Counted from the first letter of the stretch, positions 48,216 through 59,739 are shown. The stretch: DNA of 64,000 nucleotides from Owenia fusiformis (GCA_903813345.2 CAIIXF020000003.1:9442218-9506217), one strand, 5' to 3'. The notes: a model not told the origin generated them from the sequence alone. Made by a program: numbers and translations.

Positions 48216-49639
48216 TATTATATCTCGTAGATTGTGTAAAAAGACTACATACAGAATGCGCAATCATATAAATGTATAAACTCATATTATGTTTTAGTTC
48301 TGATGTCTACATGAAATAATAGTTTTTAATAAATCAAAAAATATATGACAATGAATATTGAAAGTGACTCAAAACTGTGAATCAATCGGTTGAAAGTTGT
48401 CAGACATCAGCCCCATCTTTATGACATATTGAAATTCAATCACCTCCACAATTGTAATGTACTCACATAGAAATAATGTGGTAATAAAGGATACAATACA
48501 ATACAATATAATTATGGAGTTGATTGTTATAAATGTATCATGAATTGTATAGTGTATATAAATGTAACATAAATACATAAAACTGGACAATGTACCATAC
48601 ACGCTTTAACAAGGGTTTTCTTGGTATTAAGGATGTGGTAGAATTATACAGGTTGGGCCAACATAACAATATCAATATTTTTTCATTTTCCTTTTTTATA
48701 GTGAATGGATTTCCACAATAATTTCGCAGAGAATGCCTCAATAGACCAATCCAGTATATCATGCCATCTATTGGTTATGATGTCATTCTAACAATTTCAG
48801 TGCTGAAATAGGATTAAAATATTGCTAATTTTCAAAAACTTCTTTCAATTTTGTTTGCAAACAATACTGGTGAAGTATGACATCATAAAGCTAGCCAATA
48901 TACCCCAGTTTCCTTGGTTCACAAAGAGATGTCAGGATTTATTGGAAAGGTCTATTCATCAAGCAGTCAATCCTAAAATTGTATGATTAAATGTAGCAGT
49001 GTTTGAAGGTTCAAACTAACCAATAATTTGACAAATATGTTTGTATGGTTGGATCATCTATTCCGAGAATTGCTGTTTTATAGATTATAGTTCTTTAGGG
49101 AATAACTGGAAAATGAGTCATGTATCTTCATCAAAATATATTTGTAAGATACCCATTATTTAGGCTGTAAGAATCAGGCAGGGGGTTCACATCAAGGTTT
49201 CCAAATAACATTGTTGGCCCCAAAATATGAAAGAATGAATAAATGTTGATAGAAATTCAATATGAAAAAAACCTAATATGTAATAGTGCCTACACCACAG
49301 CGTTACTAGGCCCACTCTGTAAACAAGTATACTGTCAAATCAGTGTATTCCTTTAGTATACCTAAGTTATAAAGTGACGGATCAAGATACATGTACTCAA
49401 TGAGAGATTGGGTATGTTTTTTTGTTTTGCAAAAAGTAATAGACAATAAATATATTTATTTGTAATATATTTGAACAGATCTTTATTTGATTTAACAAGT
49501 GTAAACAATTGTAAATAAATAGTGTACAATACAAAAAATGTAAATATTCTCTTGTGTACAATACAAAAAATGTAAATATTCTCTTTGGTTCAAATGATAA
49601 AACTTTTACATGACTACCTGATTGTACAATCATTGTGTG
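48216..49639. other. No gene recognised
   Basis: AT-rich intergenic DNA with a short ATACA microsatellite near 48490-48512 and a 39-base near-tandem duplication (GTGTACAATACAAAAAATGT) near 49515-49583. No coding evidence. Confidence 0.5.
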
Positions 49640-50240
49640 CTTTTAGAATTCTCTTACATTGCTACATGGTTGAACGGTATAAGAACATTTTTACATGTCT
49701 ACCCAATTGTGCACTATTATAACACTTTTACATGACTATCCGATTGTACGCTGTTAGAACACATTTATATGACTATTTGATTGTACCCTCTAAGAACACT
49801 TTTATATAACTACCTGATTGCACACGCTTGGAACACTTTTACATGACTACATGATTGTACGCTGTTGGAACACTTTTACATGACTACATGATTGTATACT
49901 GTTGGAACACTTTTACTATACCCGATTGTACGCTGTTAGAACACTTTTACATGACTACATGATTGTATGCTTTAAGAATACTCTTACATGACTACATTAT
50001 TGAATGTATAAGAACATTTTTCATGACTACCTGATTGTACACTATAAGAACACTTTTACATAACTACCTGATTGCATACTGTTGGAACACTTTGACATGA
50101 CTATTTGTGATTATACATATTATCAAGTCTGCTTTTCATTGAAACTTTTACAATAAAACCTATATCTTTATTGACATGCTTAATGCTATTACAAGAAGAA
50201 CACTTTTACATGACTATATGATTGATGGAATTACAAACAA
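49640..50240. repeat. Degenerate tandem repeat, unit about 37 bp, roughly 14 copies
   Basis: Recurring GAACACTTTTACATGACTAC and [CA]TGATTGTACGCTGTTAG blocks with considerable drift. It is non-coding. Confidence 0.8.
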
Positions 50241-50689
50241 CATTTTTGACACAAAATATTAATATATAGGCTATACAATTAGCATTCGAAAAGATTTCTT
50301 AGTGTTCCAAAATTTTGTCATGAAATTAGCAGGAAAATCATCTATTTGTGTTCTAGGTAAAAAAATATGAGCGATTTCAGAGGCATTTCTTGATAGAGGG
50401 TTATTTACATTCACTAGAAAATATGGCTATTGATTGAAATGACTAGAATAGTTGACTTTCATGAAGTGCCCGGATGTGGTCTATTCCCAAATCTGCGGCA
50501 TGGATGGTTCCGGAAAACTACACAATAAGAGATAATTTCAAGAATTTCTAAATAGTTAATGGAGTTTTGAATAATTAAGGGCTAAAAAACTTTTTTTGTA
50601 TCTAATTATTTTGTCTGGATAATAGGAAATCGAAGGCTAGCAATCAACATCTTTGCTCAATAGTTGATCCTTGATTGTTTGTGACCTAC
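50241..50689. other. No gene recognised
   Basis: AT-rich spacer between two arrays; nothing seen. Confidence 0.5.
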
Positions 50690-51785
50690 AGTTCACCGGG
50701 TCATGGTGTTAAAGTTGACCCTCGACCCTTAAATAGATGTGACAGGTGTTAATTAACACCAACGTGAGGTGACTGTGACCTGTTCACAGGGTCATGTTGT
50801 TAAAGTTGACCCTCGTCCGTATCAATAGTTAATTAACATCAATGCGAGGTGACTGTGACCTATAGTTCACCGGGTCATGCTGTAAAGTTGACCCTCGACC
50901 TTATCAATAGATGGTAATTGATAGCAACGCGATGTGACAGTGACCTATAGTTCACAGGGTCATGTTGTTAAGTTGACCCTCGACCTTTTCAATAGATGGT
51001 AATTGATAGCAACGCGATGTGACAGTGACCTATAGTTCAACGGGTCATGCTGTAAAGTTGACCCTCGACCTTTTCAATAGATGGTAATTGATAGCAACGC
51101 GATGTGACAGTGACCTATAGTTCAACGGGTCATGTTGTTAAGTTGACCCTCGACCTTTTCAATAGATGGTAATTGATAGCAACGCGATGTGACAGTGACC
51201 TATAGTTCACCTGGTCATGCTGTTAAAGTTGACCCTCGACCTTATCACTAGATGGTAATTGATAGCAACGCGATGTGACAGTGACCTATAGTTCAACGGG
51301 TCATGCTGTTAAAGTTGACCCTCGACCTTATCAATAGATGGTAATTGATAGCAACGCGATGTGACAGTGACCTATAGTTCACCGGGTCATGTTGTTAAAA
51401 TTGACCCTCGACCTTATCAATAGATGGTAATTGATAGCAACGCGATGTGACAGTGACCTATAGTTCACCGGGTCATGTTGTTAAAATTGACCCTCGACCT
51501 TATCAATAGATGGTAATTGATAGCAACGCGATGTGACAGTGACCTATAGTTGTTCACCAGGTCATGTTGTTTAAGTTAACTCTCGACCTTATCAATAGAT
51601 GGTAATTGATAGCAACGCAATTGTGACAGTGACCTATAGTTCACCGGGTCATGTTGTTAAGTTGACACTCGACCTTATCAATAGATGGTAATTGATAGCA
51701 ACGCGATGTGACAGTGACCTTTAGTTCACCGGGTCATGTTGTTTAAGTTGACTCTCGACTTTTCAATAGATGTTACACATGTTGA
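50690..51785. repeat. 86-bp tandem repeat, about 12-13 copies, rich in TGACC/GGTCA half-sites
   Basis: Each unit has GTGACCTATAGTTCACCGGG, GGGTCATG[TC]TGTTAAAGTT, TTGACCCTCGACCTTATCAA and AGATGGTAATTGATAGCAAC. The inner copies are nearly identical while the first and last are diverged. Every unit holds TGACCT and GGGTCA ten bases apart, and a second TGACC, i.e. nuclear-receptor-type half-sites. Confidence 0.92.
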
Positions 51786-52404
51786 TTTATGAACTGTACT
51801 GCAACCTTTCATTCAAGCGGTCGACTGATGTTAATGCCATACCTACTCACAAGCAGCAAATACCATGTGACCCTATGTGAGACAACCCATTTGGGAATGA
51901 AAGTAGACATAGAACAAATGCAATTTGTAACACCATACAGCTGAAATCTTTCTTTAGACAATTAAAACATTTCCAGGATAAGCAAAAATTAGTTGGTCGA
52001 GACAATTAAACAGTGTCACCAGAAACTAGAGAGCTCTATTTAACGAGGTCTAGAATTCTAGTGTGTAACTTTAAGTAGTTTAGTAACAAGCAGATAACAT
52101 GTTTCAGGGTCTCTATTTAGCGATACCCCTATTAATGTAAATGCTTGCGTTCGACATAAACCAGAGAGCTCTATTTAGCGAGATCTGATTTAAACTTAAC
52201 GTTACTACTGAAATTGCTCTAGAACCAAATTTTGCTATTCGGAAAATGTTTTTATTATCTGAAAAAAGGTCAGCAAATATGCGTGTCTCCAGAATTGCAT
52301 GTGTTTATTGTAAACTGTCATTCCCTCGTGGGTTAACTCATCGTCGGGTTACATGGTTGCATCAATACAGCGCACATTATTAACACGTTTAGAGTAAACT
52401 GATG
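51786..52404. other. No gene recognised
   Basis: Between arrays. GAGAGCTCTATTTA occurs at about 52029 and 52165 with similar flanks, an old short repeat. No coding evidence. Confidence 0.45.
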
Positions 52405-52760
52405 CCCAAACAGAAAAGGCCGATACCAGCAGTAAACAGCTTACGTCAAATCGCCAAAGGTCGATACACAGAAAAGGTCGTTACCAGCAGTTAACTCACA
52501 CGCCAAATCACCAAAGGTCGTACAGCCAACAGAAAAGGTCGAAAGAGGCAGTAAACTCACGCCAAATCACCAGAGGTCATACAGTCAACAGAAAAGGTCG
52601 ATGCCGGTAGTAAACTGTTACGCCAAACCACCAAAGATCGTAGTCAACAGAAGAGGTCGATACAGGCAGTAAGCTCTCACGCCAAACCACCAAATTTGGT
52701 CAATACGGTCAACATAAAAGGTCAATTACCGGGAGTAAACTCTCACTCTTAATCACCAAA
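52405..52760. repeat. Degenerate tandem repeat, unit about 60 bp, six copies, with CAAAGGTCG words
   Basis: Recurring ACAGAAAAGGTCGATACC, AGCAGTAAACTC and ACGCCAAATCACCAAAGGTC. Each unit carries two AAAGGTC words, so the GGTCA-rich character of the previous array continues. Confidence 0.75.
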
Positions 52761-53177
52761 GCTCGATAGAGTCGGAGATGCGAGGCTAGTAAATGTAGGT
52801 ATACATTACGGAGATCTTACAAGTAAAATGGGAGCATACACCTCTTGAAATTAATTCACCGTCTATTGGGTTATTTTCAATTTTCGTTCCCCTGATATGG
52901 ACCAAAAGGGTTTGAACTTTGGAAATCTAATGTTTGTGTATCCAGGGGATGGGGTTCAAAGTAACAGGTGATTCAGAGTTGTTTTTCCAGTCTTGGTGTA
53001 ATTTAGGAACATGAGAAAGGAATTGAGCCCCTTTTAATATGACAAACAAATAGGCCTACGATATATGCTCCAAATTTTCAAATTATAAATGTAAAAAAAT
53101 AAAAAGTGAACCATCCTCGCAGAGTTGGGAATGAATCCCATCCGTGAATTACTGTGATGAAGATCTATATAATCAAT
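52761..53177. other. 3' flank of the PP1-motif gene
   Basis: No coding sequence. TTTAAT at 53033-53038 reads ATTAAA on the - strand, about 140 bases past the stop of the gene at 53178, and may serve as its poly(A) signal. Confidence 0.35.
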
Positions 53178-53285
53178 CTATGCAATTCTTTTTGCCGCTT
53201 CATTAGCTTTGGCACGTGCCCTGACATAGGTATCATCCAGGTCATTCTGGTGAAGCTCTAAGTTTTTAGCTAGACCAGTCTCCCA
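53178..53285 (-). CDS. PP1-motif gene exon 3 (terminal)
   Basis: On the - strand the acceptor TATATTCCAG|TGGGAG leads to 36 codons in phase 0, WETGLAKNLELHQNDLDDTY then VRARAKANEAAKRIA and TAG (53180-53178). It continues the charged helix begun in exon 2. Confidence 0.65.
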   Translation of the reverse strand, partial: WETGLAKNLELHQNDLDDTYVRARAKANEAAKRIA

Positions 53286-56200
53286 CTGGAATATAATAAC
53301 AACAAAAATTAATTATCTCTCGATTAATATTATGTATTATTGTTTCCATGCTGTGATACTCGTTCTCTCATTGGTCAATTACATACCATGTGACTAAAAA
53401 TATACAGATTTATTACATATATCCACACCTAGAAAACATGTGTAGAATTATATATAATACTAGTATTTCACGTTGCACTGTTGAATGGTCACCTTATCGC
53501 CAGGTCAGAAGACTAGAAACAACTGGCTCTTCGGAATAGTAAATCTCAGTGATGCCATTATCATTTTTTTGTTTCATTACAACAATGACTCTTAATGTCT
53601 AAACGTATAAAAAAGCAGATTCCATTGAGAAAAATAATGCAAAGTAGTTTCCACGAATATATATAGGTTATTGACTGGGAGGGATTGAATATGGGTTTTA
53701 TTCCGAGGGACAATATGATATTGACCGAAGGGTAATATGATATTGACCGAGGGAGCGCAGCGACCGAGTGTCAATATCATATTGCTCAAGGTCAATATCA
53801 TATTTTCCGAGGAATAAAACCCATATTCAATCCCGACCGGAAATGACCTATTTATTCCATAATACTTTCCTCTAAAATGTTACATTTGGATAATGCTTTT
53901 ATCAATTAGCCAAGGTTAAGAAATAACCGGGAAACGAAAAATGGGTTAATACGTTCCAAAACGATTTTTCCCAGGCACAATACGATTGTTTCATGTAATA
54001 GGCTCCAACACGATTTTTCCCGGGGACAATACAATTTTTTCATGTAATACGATTTTTATTCCTTCATATTTCCCTGGGGAGCCAGTAGTATTATGGAATA
54101 AACCCCATTATTATATCACTATCTAGCTAGCGACAGTATGATTGGTCAAAACCGGGACACATGTCGTGGGATATCTGGCGATATTCAATGGCAATGCTAA
54201 TCAGATAAGACAACCGTGAGATATCTAGCGATATCCAACGCTCCCGGGAATTTTCAAAGAATTTGTTTTCGTTCGGGCTTCGTGGAATATCACTTGTGAA
54301 AGTGCTACAGGTATTCACCGAAAATAGAGTGAAATATTTGTTCAATATAAATGAATAATTTCGAAAAATGAAAAGTAACCATGAGTTTGGTGAAATAATG
54401 AATTATCACTCACCCAATCCAGAGAGTGTTGCGCTCTTCCTCTTTTCTTTTCAATCTCCCGTCTATGATTTTCTTCGGCCCTTTTCATTTTGTCCTCCAA
54501 TTTTTGAGCAAGGCTTTGTTGGTTGGCCTTTTCCTTAAATTTGCGTTTGTGTATTGCCGTGGATCCTTGCATTTGAGTAGAGGGCTTTCTGGTAGCAGGT
54601 GGAGCCGGGGTTGGTCCGCATGTACGCCTAGATGGTCGCGACTCTTGCATGTAGCGATGTTTCGGCACATTTGGCGGGATGACTGCATTTGATTGGCTTA
54701 TTGGAGGGGGTTCACATGAGCCAGGAGGCGATGGTGTGCACATTGGGCGTTTCTGTTGAATGGCGATATTGGCTTGGCCTGATCTACGGCGCTGTGTTGG
54801 GCGTGATGTTGTCGGCTTGGGCTCTTTACGCGAGATGGTTGCAGTAAACTGGTCGTTGTCTATCAAAGGAAGTCCCATGGAACCAGGAGGCGATGGCGTG
54901 CAGTTGCACATTGGGCGTTTTTCTTCGATGCCACAGGAGGGAGCGATATTAGTTTTCGCTGGCCTTGGGCGTTGTACTGGACGTGCTGTTGTTGGTCTAG
55001 CTCGCTGGCGGGCAGCAGTCAGTTGGCTCTTGTTTATTGCAGGCAGTTCACTACTATTGTCCAGGGTGCCAGGGGGAGATGGTGAGCAGTTCAAAGGTGA
55101 TGTTGTCCCGGAAGCTTTCACCAGAATGGCACAGGAGGGAGCGGCATTGACTTTCGCTGGCCTTGGGCGTTGTACTGGCCGTGCTATTGTTGGTCTACCT
55201 CGCTGATGGGCAGCAGTCAGTTGGCTCTTCTTTATTGCAGGCAGTTCACAACTTGTATCCGGTGTGCCAGGGGGAGATGGTGAGCAGTCCAAAGGTGATG
55301 TTGTCCTGGAAGCTTTCACCAGAACGCCACAGGAGGTAGCGGCATTAGCTTTCGCTGGCCTTTGGGGCTGTGATGGCCGTGCTGTTGTTGGTCTAGCTCG
55401 CTGGGGGGTAGCAGTCAGTTGGCTCTTGTTTATTGCAGGCAGTTCACTACTATTGTCCAGGGTGCCAGGGGGAGATGGTGAGCAGTCCAAAGGTGATGTT
55501 GTCCCGGAAGCTTTCATCAGAATGGCACAGGAAGGAGCGGCATTAGCTTTCGCTGGCAGTTGGCGTTGTCCTGGCCGTGCTGTTGTCGGTCTACCTCGCT
55601 GGAGTGAAGCGGTGAGTTCTGTTGTGCTTATTGCAGGCAATTCAAAAGTATTGTTCGGGGTGCCAGGAAGAGGTGGTAAGTAGTCCCAAGGTGGCAGTTC
55701 ATCTTCAATGGTAGATGGATCGATCTTTATAAGACTATCGTCATTATGTTCTTCGTCGCTAAAGGATACCTTCTTCTTGTGACCTGGGGTGGGCTCACCG
55801 AAACAGCTTGAATCATTAAGGGCTTTCAGAACATCATTAGCACCTTCACTGATCCACTCCATTTCGATATCCTTGGCCAACTTCTTCCTGAGATCGGCTA
55901 TGAGTTTCTCCGTTTCATCAACGAACGGCTGTAACCTTCTGGTCAACTCTTCTTCAAAGATTTTCTCCTTATCTGAATTCAATTATTAATATTCATTTAT
56001 AACATTCAATGAACAGCATAATGCTATAGACCGCTCCCCCGGTCAGAAATGCTTTTTTGTCAATTTTGTTTACATAAACAGGCGTTAAATATGCCCACCA
56101 TTTTGATCAATTATGAGTAGCCCCAAATTTTGGCCTTAACTTATCAATAGCACTAATGATATGCTGTTGAGACAATGAATTCCACTTTTCAATAATTGTG

Positions 56201-59200
56201 TCCTTAATGAGGGACTGAATAGATGTAAAGGATTCATGGAACACTAATTCTGTTAGTTCTCCCCATACTTGGAAGTCGCAGACACCTGGTGATCTGGGAG
56301 AGGCAGTTATTAATGGCCCATCTTGTTTGAAAATGTAATGATTCGAAAATGAGCTCATATATGAATGATCTCAAACAACAACTGATGTCAACGTCTACAA
56401 CTACCACGTATTAGGAAAACTTACAGAATTGGTTTACCATGAACCCCTAACATCTACTCAGTCCCTTATTAAAGATAAAATAGTTGAGAAGTTGAATTCA
56501 TTGTCTCAACAACATATCAACAAAATTGGTGGACATATTGAACGTCTGTTTATGTAAATAAAATTGACGAATAACTCGCTCTTTGCAAGTTTCGGAAACC
56601 CGTTTTGAAATGAAAATGACGTTATTTATATAATGAAGGGTGGTTGACAGATTTTAAAACAAATCTGAACTTATGATAAACCAAATTAAAGATAAGTTAA
56701 TTCCATATCCACTGGTATATACTATGACATGTTTTCATCAAGAGAATCAATATTTTTTTGAAATACGAGTATATCTCTTTTGGACCACCTCGAATACTGA
56801 ATTGACCGAGTATGTGACGTATTTAATCTTTAATACTAGGAGATTTTTTCAATTTGGATGCTTAAACTATCATCTCTTGAACTACAATATTACCCTATGA
56901 GGGAAGTTTAAATGTATTATAGTACGACAGACTTTGCCACAAATTATTTGTACGCCCATTGTTGGGACTCGAAAATTGGTAGAAGAAAACTTATATCTGC
57001 TTTTTTAATTCATTGCTTTTAAGGAGTTAAGCCTTGGACTCAGAACGTAGTTCTCTAAGGTGAAAATCTAAAGCTCAAACTCAAATCAAGGAAATAACGT
57101 CCGGGTGGAATGAATTATCCACAGTAGTGTTTTTTATGTTGAATCAAGCTTGATATCAAGATTGAATTAACTTCGATTTGCCATCAACCTTGATTCAACC
57201 TTGATAAATGTTTGCCGTGTAGGCTTACATTCTTTCCACACATTGCAAAACCACCCCAAGCAGACTGATCGCCTAAAGTTACATTCGAATGATGCGAAAC
57301 AGGAGCAAATTTTTTTAACTGCTTAAGAAACTGTGAATGATAGTCACACAAGTTCTACAAGTATGAGAATAGCACTGCTGATATTTCAACTAAGGTAACT
57401 CATTTGAAAAATTATTTTGATAAAAAAAAAACTGTTTGATGAATCGATTTTAAATTTTCAGGGATATTTTTCCTGTACAAACGTCTCGAACCGATTGGAT
57501 TCTGGATAATTTGTCATGGCGGCCATTTTGGATTTTCAGTCCTAAAACCAATTAGCTCAAGTCTTGACTACTATATATTTCAAGCCAAAACTGTTTGATT
57601 GATTGGTTTGAAATTAATCCTAATATGAATGTCTAAATTGTTTAGTATCCTGGGCATATTGGTGAATTTTCCATCTAAAATCTTGTCTGCAAAACATTAC
57701 GTCCAAACCGTTTGATTTCAAATATGGATGGACTGATTAAAAATTATCTTAGTACAGCCGAACTATCATGTCGATTGGTCTGAAACTTTTAGGGACGTTT
57801 CTTCGTATGGATTAGAGATGTTTAGTTTTGAGGTATTCTGGGTAATTGTTAAGGTTGACATCTTGGAATTTCCGTGCTTATCCATCTTGTTTGTAAGTCT
57901 TGTCTACGCGTTTCTAACCAACTAGTTGAGCAAACTAGGGTGATATAAATGACCACCTCTGAACTAAGGTTGCAATACACCATTGGAAAACTGAAAATGT
58001 GAGCTTTAAGAATCTGACCTCCATTCGATTTTTTATGAATGCAAAATTGGATATTAACCCTTTCATCACCGAGGGGTCATTTATTAAGTTTATGAAAATC
58101 AATTTCAAAATGACAAGTACCCCTATTGCCAGAATGGATTATTTTTAAGATTACAATAGATTATACTTTGGAGAATATTTATGAATTTGAACCAAGATAG
58201 GCTGAGATAGGGGTCATTTAGTGCATTATGCTACAAAATACATCAGAATATTTGTTTTCAGTAGAAAAGAGATTTGATTATAAGTTTACTTATCAATGAT
58301 ATTACTTATTCCAAAGGAGCACTACACACAGTCTAAACAAGTTGAATGGGGAATTCACTACATATCAAGGTTAAGTGGAATCCATCAAGCCAAATATTTG
58401 ACATTTGACCTCTATTGTCTCACCAATTCACTCATACAGCATCTTTTTTATTTCACTCAAAATGTAGAACTCCATCCTAAGCATGCATTATGTCTAACAT
58501 GGAGTGATAGTTTGTTAGACATAACAGTCCATTTGCATTCTGGAAACCATATATATATCTACATACAGCCACCCTCATATAAACTAAGGAGAGAAACAAA
58601 GTCACACAACTGATCATGAACTGTGAAGTGTAACACCAATATATCCTTTATGCATTTAAAGTACATTCTATATTTGTATATTCTCCTGTTTTATATGAAA
58701 AATCAATGAAAAATTATTATGTAAAAAGGAAACTTGGCATTGTTTTCATGGGTATTTTGGTGATCATTTCAAAGAGAAAATGTATTCATAACCACAAAGT
58801 GTAAACATCATAATTATATACTGTTGTGTTGCCTCGACCATAAACTTTGTTGTAATGGACATTTAGGTTGGAAAAAACAATTGTCAAAATATATTTTGAT
58901 TGAAAAGCATCATTGATTTCATAATTTTACTCCTTGATGATGAAAGGGTTAATATCTAATTTTGCATTAAGCGAAAATTCGAATGAAGGCAAAATTCTTA
59001 AGTCTGATACACTCGCTTTCCAATGGTGTATTTGAACCTTACATGCCTTAGTGCAGAAGAGATAATTTAAAAATCACTGAGTAGCGCTCTATTTTGTCGG
59101 ATTGGACGTTTAGGACTGATTAGTTTTGGGTCATTTGGTCAAATCCTAAGACAGGCTTACTGTCTATTTAAGGATGTGATGCTGTTTAGCTTTGTGAAAT

Positions 59201-59739
59201 AAAGTAACTGGTAATAAACAACAAGTGAGTGGAATGGATGGTTGATGCTGGAGGTTTGGAGCAAATTAAATGTTGAACATTACCCGTAAATATCGTTTTA
59301 TTCGGTGAAATGTAACATTTTCATGAAAACATATGCAATTTCGACGCTGAACTTTTCTTTTCTAGATATCTCCTTTTTATTTTTTATGTGGTACTGGCCA
59401 CCCTGTTTTGCAACTTCGAAAAACAAGATGATGATATCCCCATGTTAATAATCTGGGGACATCATGATGTCGTTTATAAAGTGTATTGAGTAAGCTACTA
59501 ACTCAATACTTTTTCAGCTACTCGGCTTCATGACTCGACTACTTGATATTGTATTTGAGTCAGTGAACTTGATTTCTTTTAAAAGTTTAAACTTTGAGAA
59601 TATGCATAAACTCACCCATGATTCTATTTAAAATGATATGACGATTTTCTTTACAAAATAGAATTCCTTTTTGTCTTTCTGTTGCACTTTTATAATATGT
59701 TTTTATACGGTCTGCTTCGTTCATCCGTGCTTTATCCAT
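53178..59739 (-). CDS. Unrecognised 596-aa protein with KVSF motif and six Pro-rich repeats, three coding exons
   Basis: I assembled this gene on the - strand: exon 1 59739-59616, exon 2 55972-54414, exon 3 53285-53178. Phases join and give 41, 520 and 35 codons plus a stop. The N-terminus (MDKARMNEADRIKTYYKSA..., then KIFEEELTRRLQPFVDETEK) is helical and charged. KKKVSFSDEE at about residues 110-119 is a textbook RVxF-type docking site for protein phosphatase 1 with an acidic follower. Residues about 147-500 hold six repeats of about 66 aa with PSPPGT, ELPAI, RPTTARPxQRxRPAK and SCAILVKASGTTSPLDC; many S/T-P sites and basic patches recur. The C-terminus (LEDKMKRAEENHRREIEKKR onward) is a charged helix, loosely like stathmin-type helices. 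I do not recognise the family. A PP1-regulated or PP1-targeting scaffold is an inference. An ATG-less frame can be extended to 55982 with TTG, but the splice model removes that need. Confidence 0.7.
53663..53851. mobile_element. Hairpin element of about 190 bp in intron 2
   Basis: The arms pair ATTGAATATGGGTTTTATTC with GAATAAAACCCATATTCAAT and extend to ATAGGT / ACCTAT at the edges. Each arm also repeats CAATATGATATTGACCGA. The loop is GAGGGAGCGCAGCGACCGAG. It lies inside the last intron of the PP1-motif gene. Confidence 0.85.
53852..54413. other. Rest of intron 2: short direct repeats
   Basis: ACGATTTTTCCC[AG]GG and TTTCATGTAATA recur near 53960-54060 with a spacing of about 50-60 bases. 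GATATCT[AG]GCGATAT occurs twice near 54167 and 54220. Otherwise nothing is seen. Confidence 0.5.
54414..55972 (-). CDS. PP1-motif gene exon 2 (repeat-bearing exon)
   Basis: Enters after TTGAATTCAG|ATAAGG and leaves at CTGGATTGG|GTGAGT, 1559 bases. It carries the KVSF motif and all six Pro-rich repeats. The repeats are visible in DNA as a unit of about 200 bases between about 54700 and 55700. The pyrimidine tract before the acceptor is weak, so the exon 2 start is the least certain boundary. Confidence 0.75.
56107..56358 (-). pseudogene. Tc1/mariner-superfamily transposase C-terminal fragment
   Basis: An 83-codon frame includes FKQDG, then SPRSPGVCDFQVWGELTEL. This matches the family pattern FQQDG...WPPRSPDL[TN]P[CIM]DFF[LI]WG near the last catalytic acidic residue, with the expected Asp after SP changed to Gly and sequence missing between. 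It is a dead remnant. Confidence 0.7.
56423..56557 (+). pseudogene. Second transposase fragment, inverted copy
   Basis: 44 codons, beginning TELVYHEPLTSTQSLIKDKI and then VEKLNSLSQQHI, match the end of the - strand fragment at 56107-56358 (TELVFHESFTSIQSLIKD, EKWNSLSQQHI). The frame stops at TAA 56555-56557. Confidence 0.65.
56581..57965. other. Intron 1 of the PP1-motif gene: old dispersed repeat
   Basis: Between about 57400 and 57850 there are several weak repeats of [AC]C[CG][GA]TTTGATTGATTGG and AATTTT[CT]AGGGA, with ATGGCGGCCATTTTGG at 57517. This is a degraded relative of the GGCGGCC family. No coding evidence. Confidence 0.45.
57966..59040. mobile_element. 1.08-kb foldback element with arms of about 115 bp
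   Basis: The arms 57966-58080 and 58929-59040 are reverse complements with mismatches. Examples are CAATACACCATTGGAAA against TTTCCAATGGTGTATT, and GATATTAACCCTTTCATCA against TGATGAAAGGGTTAATATC. The interior contains a 105-codon open frame (58296-58613) with no recognisable domain. It lies in intron 1 of the PP1-motif gene. Confidence 0.8.
59616..59739 (-). CDS. PP1-motif gene exon 1 (start exon)
   Basis: ATG at 59739-59737 opens MDKARMNEADRIKTYYKSAT and runs 41 codons to AGAATCATGG|GTGAGT, a strong donor, leaving in phase 1. The spare G plus AT from exon 2 makes Asp. An upstream ATG at about 59744 is in another frame and stops after seven codons. Confidence 0.6.

Larger units (their letters stand above)
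56050..56580. mobile_element. Foldback element with transposase tails in both arms
   Basis: CAATTTTGTTTACATAAACA at the left is inverted by TGTTTATGTAAATAAAATTG at the right. The arms continue inward and each encodes a fragment of the same transposase C-terminus (56107-56358 on -, 56423-56557 on +). It lies in intron 1 of the PP1-motif gene. Confidence 0.75.

Noticed and set aside
54426-55683. Three + strand frames opposite the PP1-motif exon
   Set aside because: They run antisense to the repeat exon, have no start context or domain, and break at repeat changes. The - strand model has matching splice sites and phases.
55973-55982. TTG start for the PP1-motif reading frame
   Set aside because: The bases just before ATAAGG form an acceptor (TTGAATTCAG), and an upstream exon with ATG joins in phase, so a non-ATG start is unnecessary.
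58296-58613. 105-codon frame inside the 57966-59040 foldback
   Set aside because: No recognisable domain, low-complexity end (HIYIYIQ) and location within a non-autonomous element.
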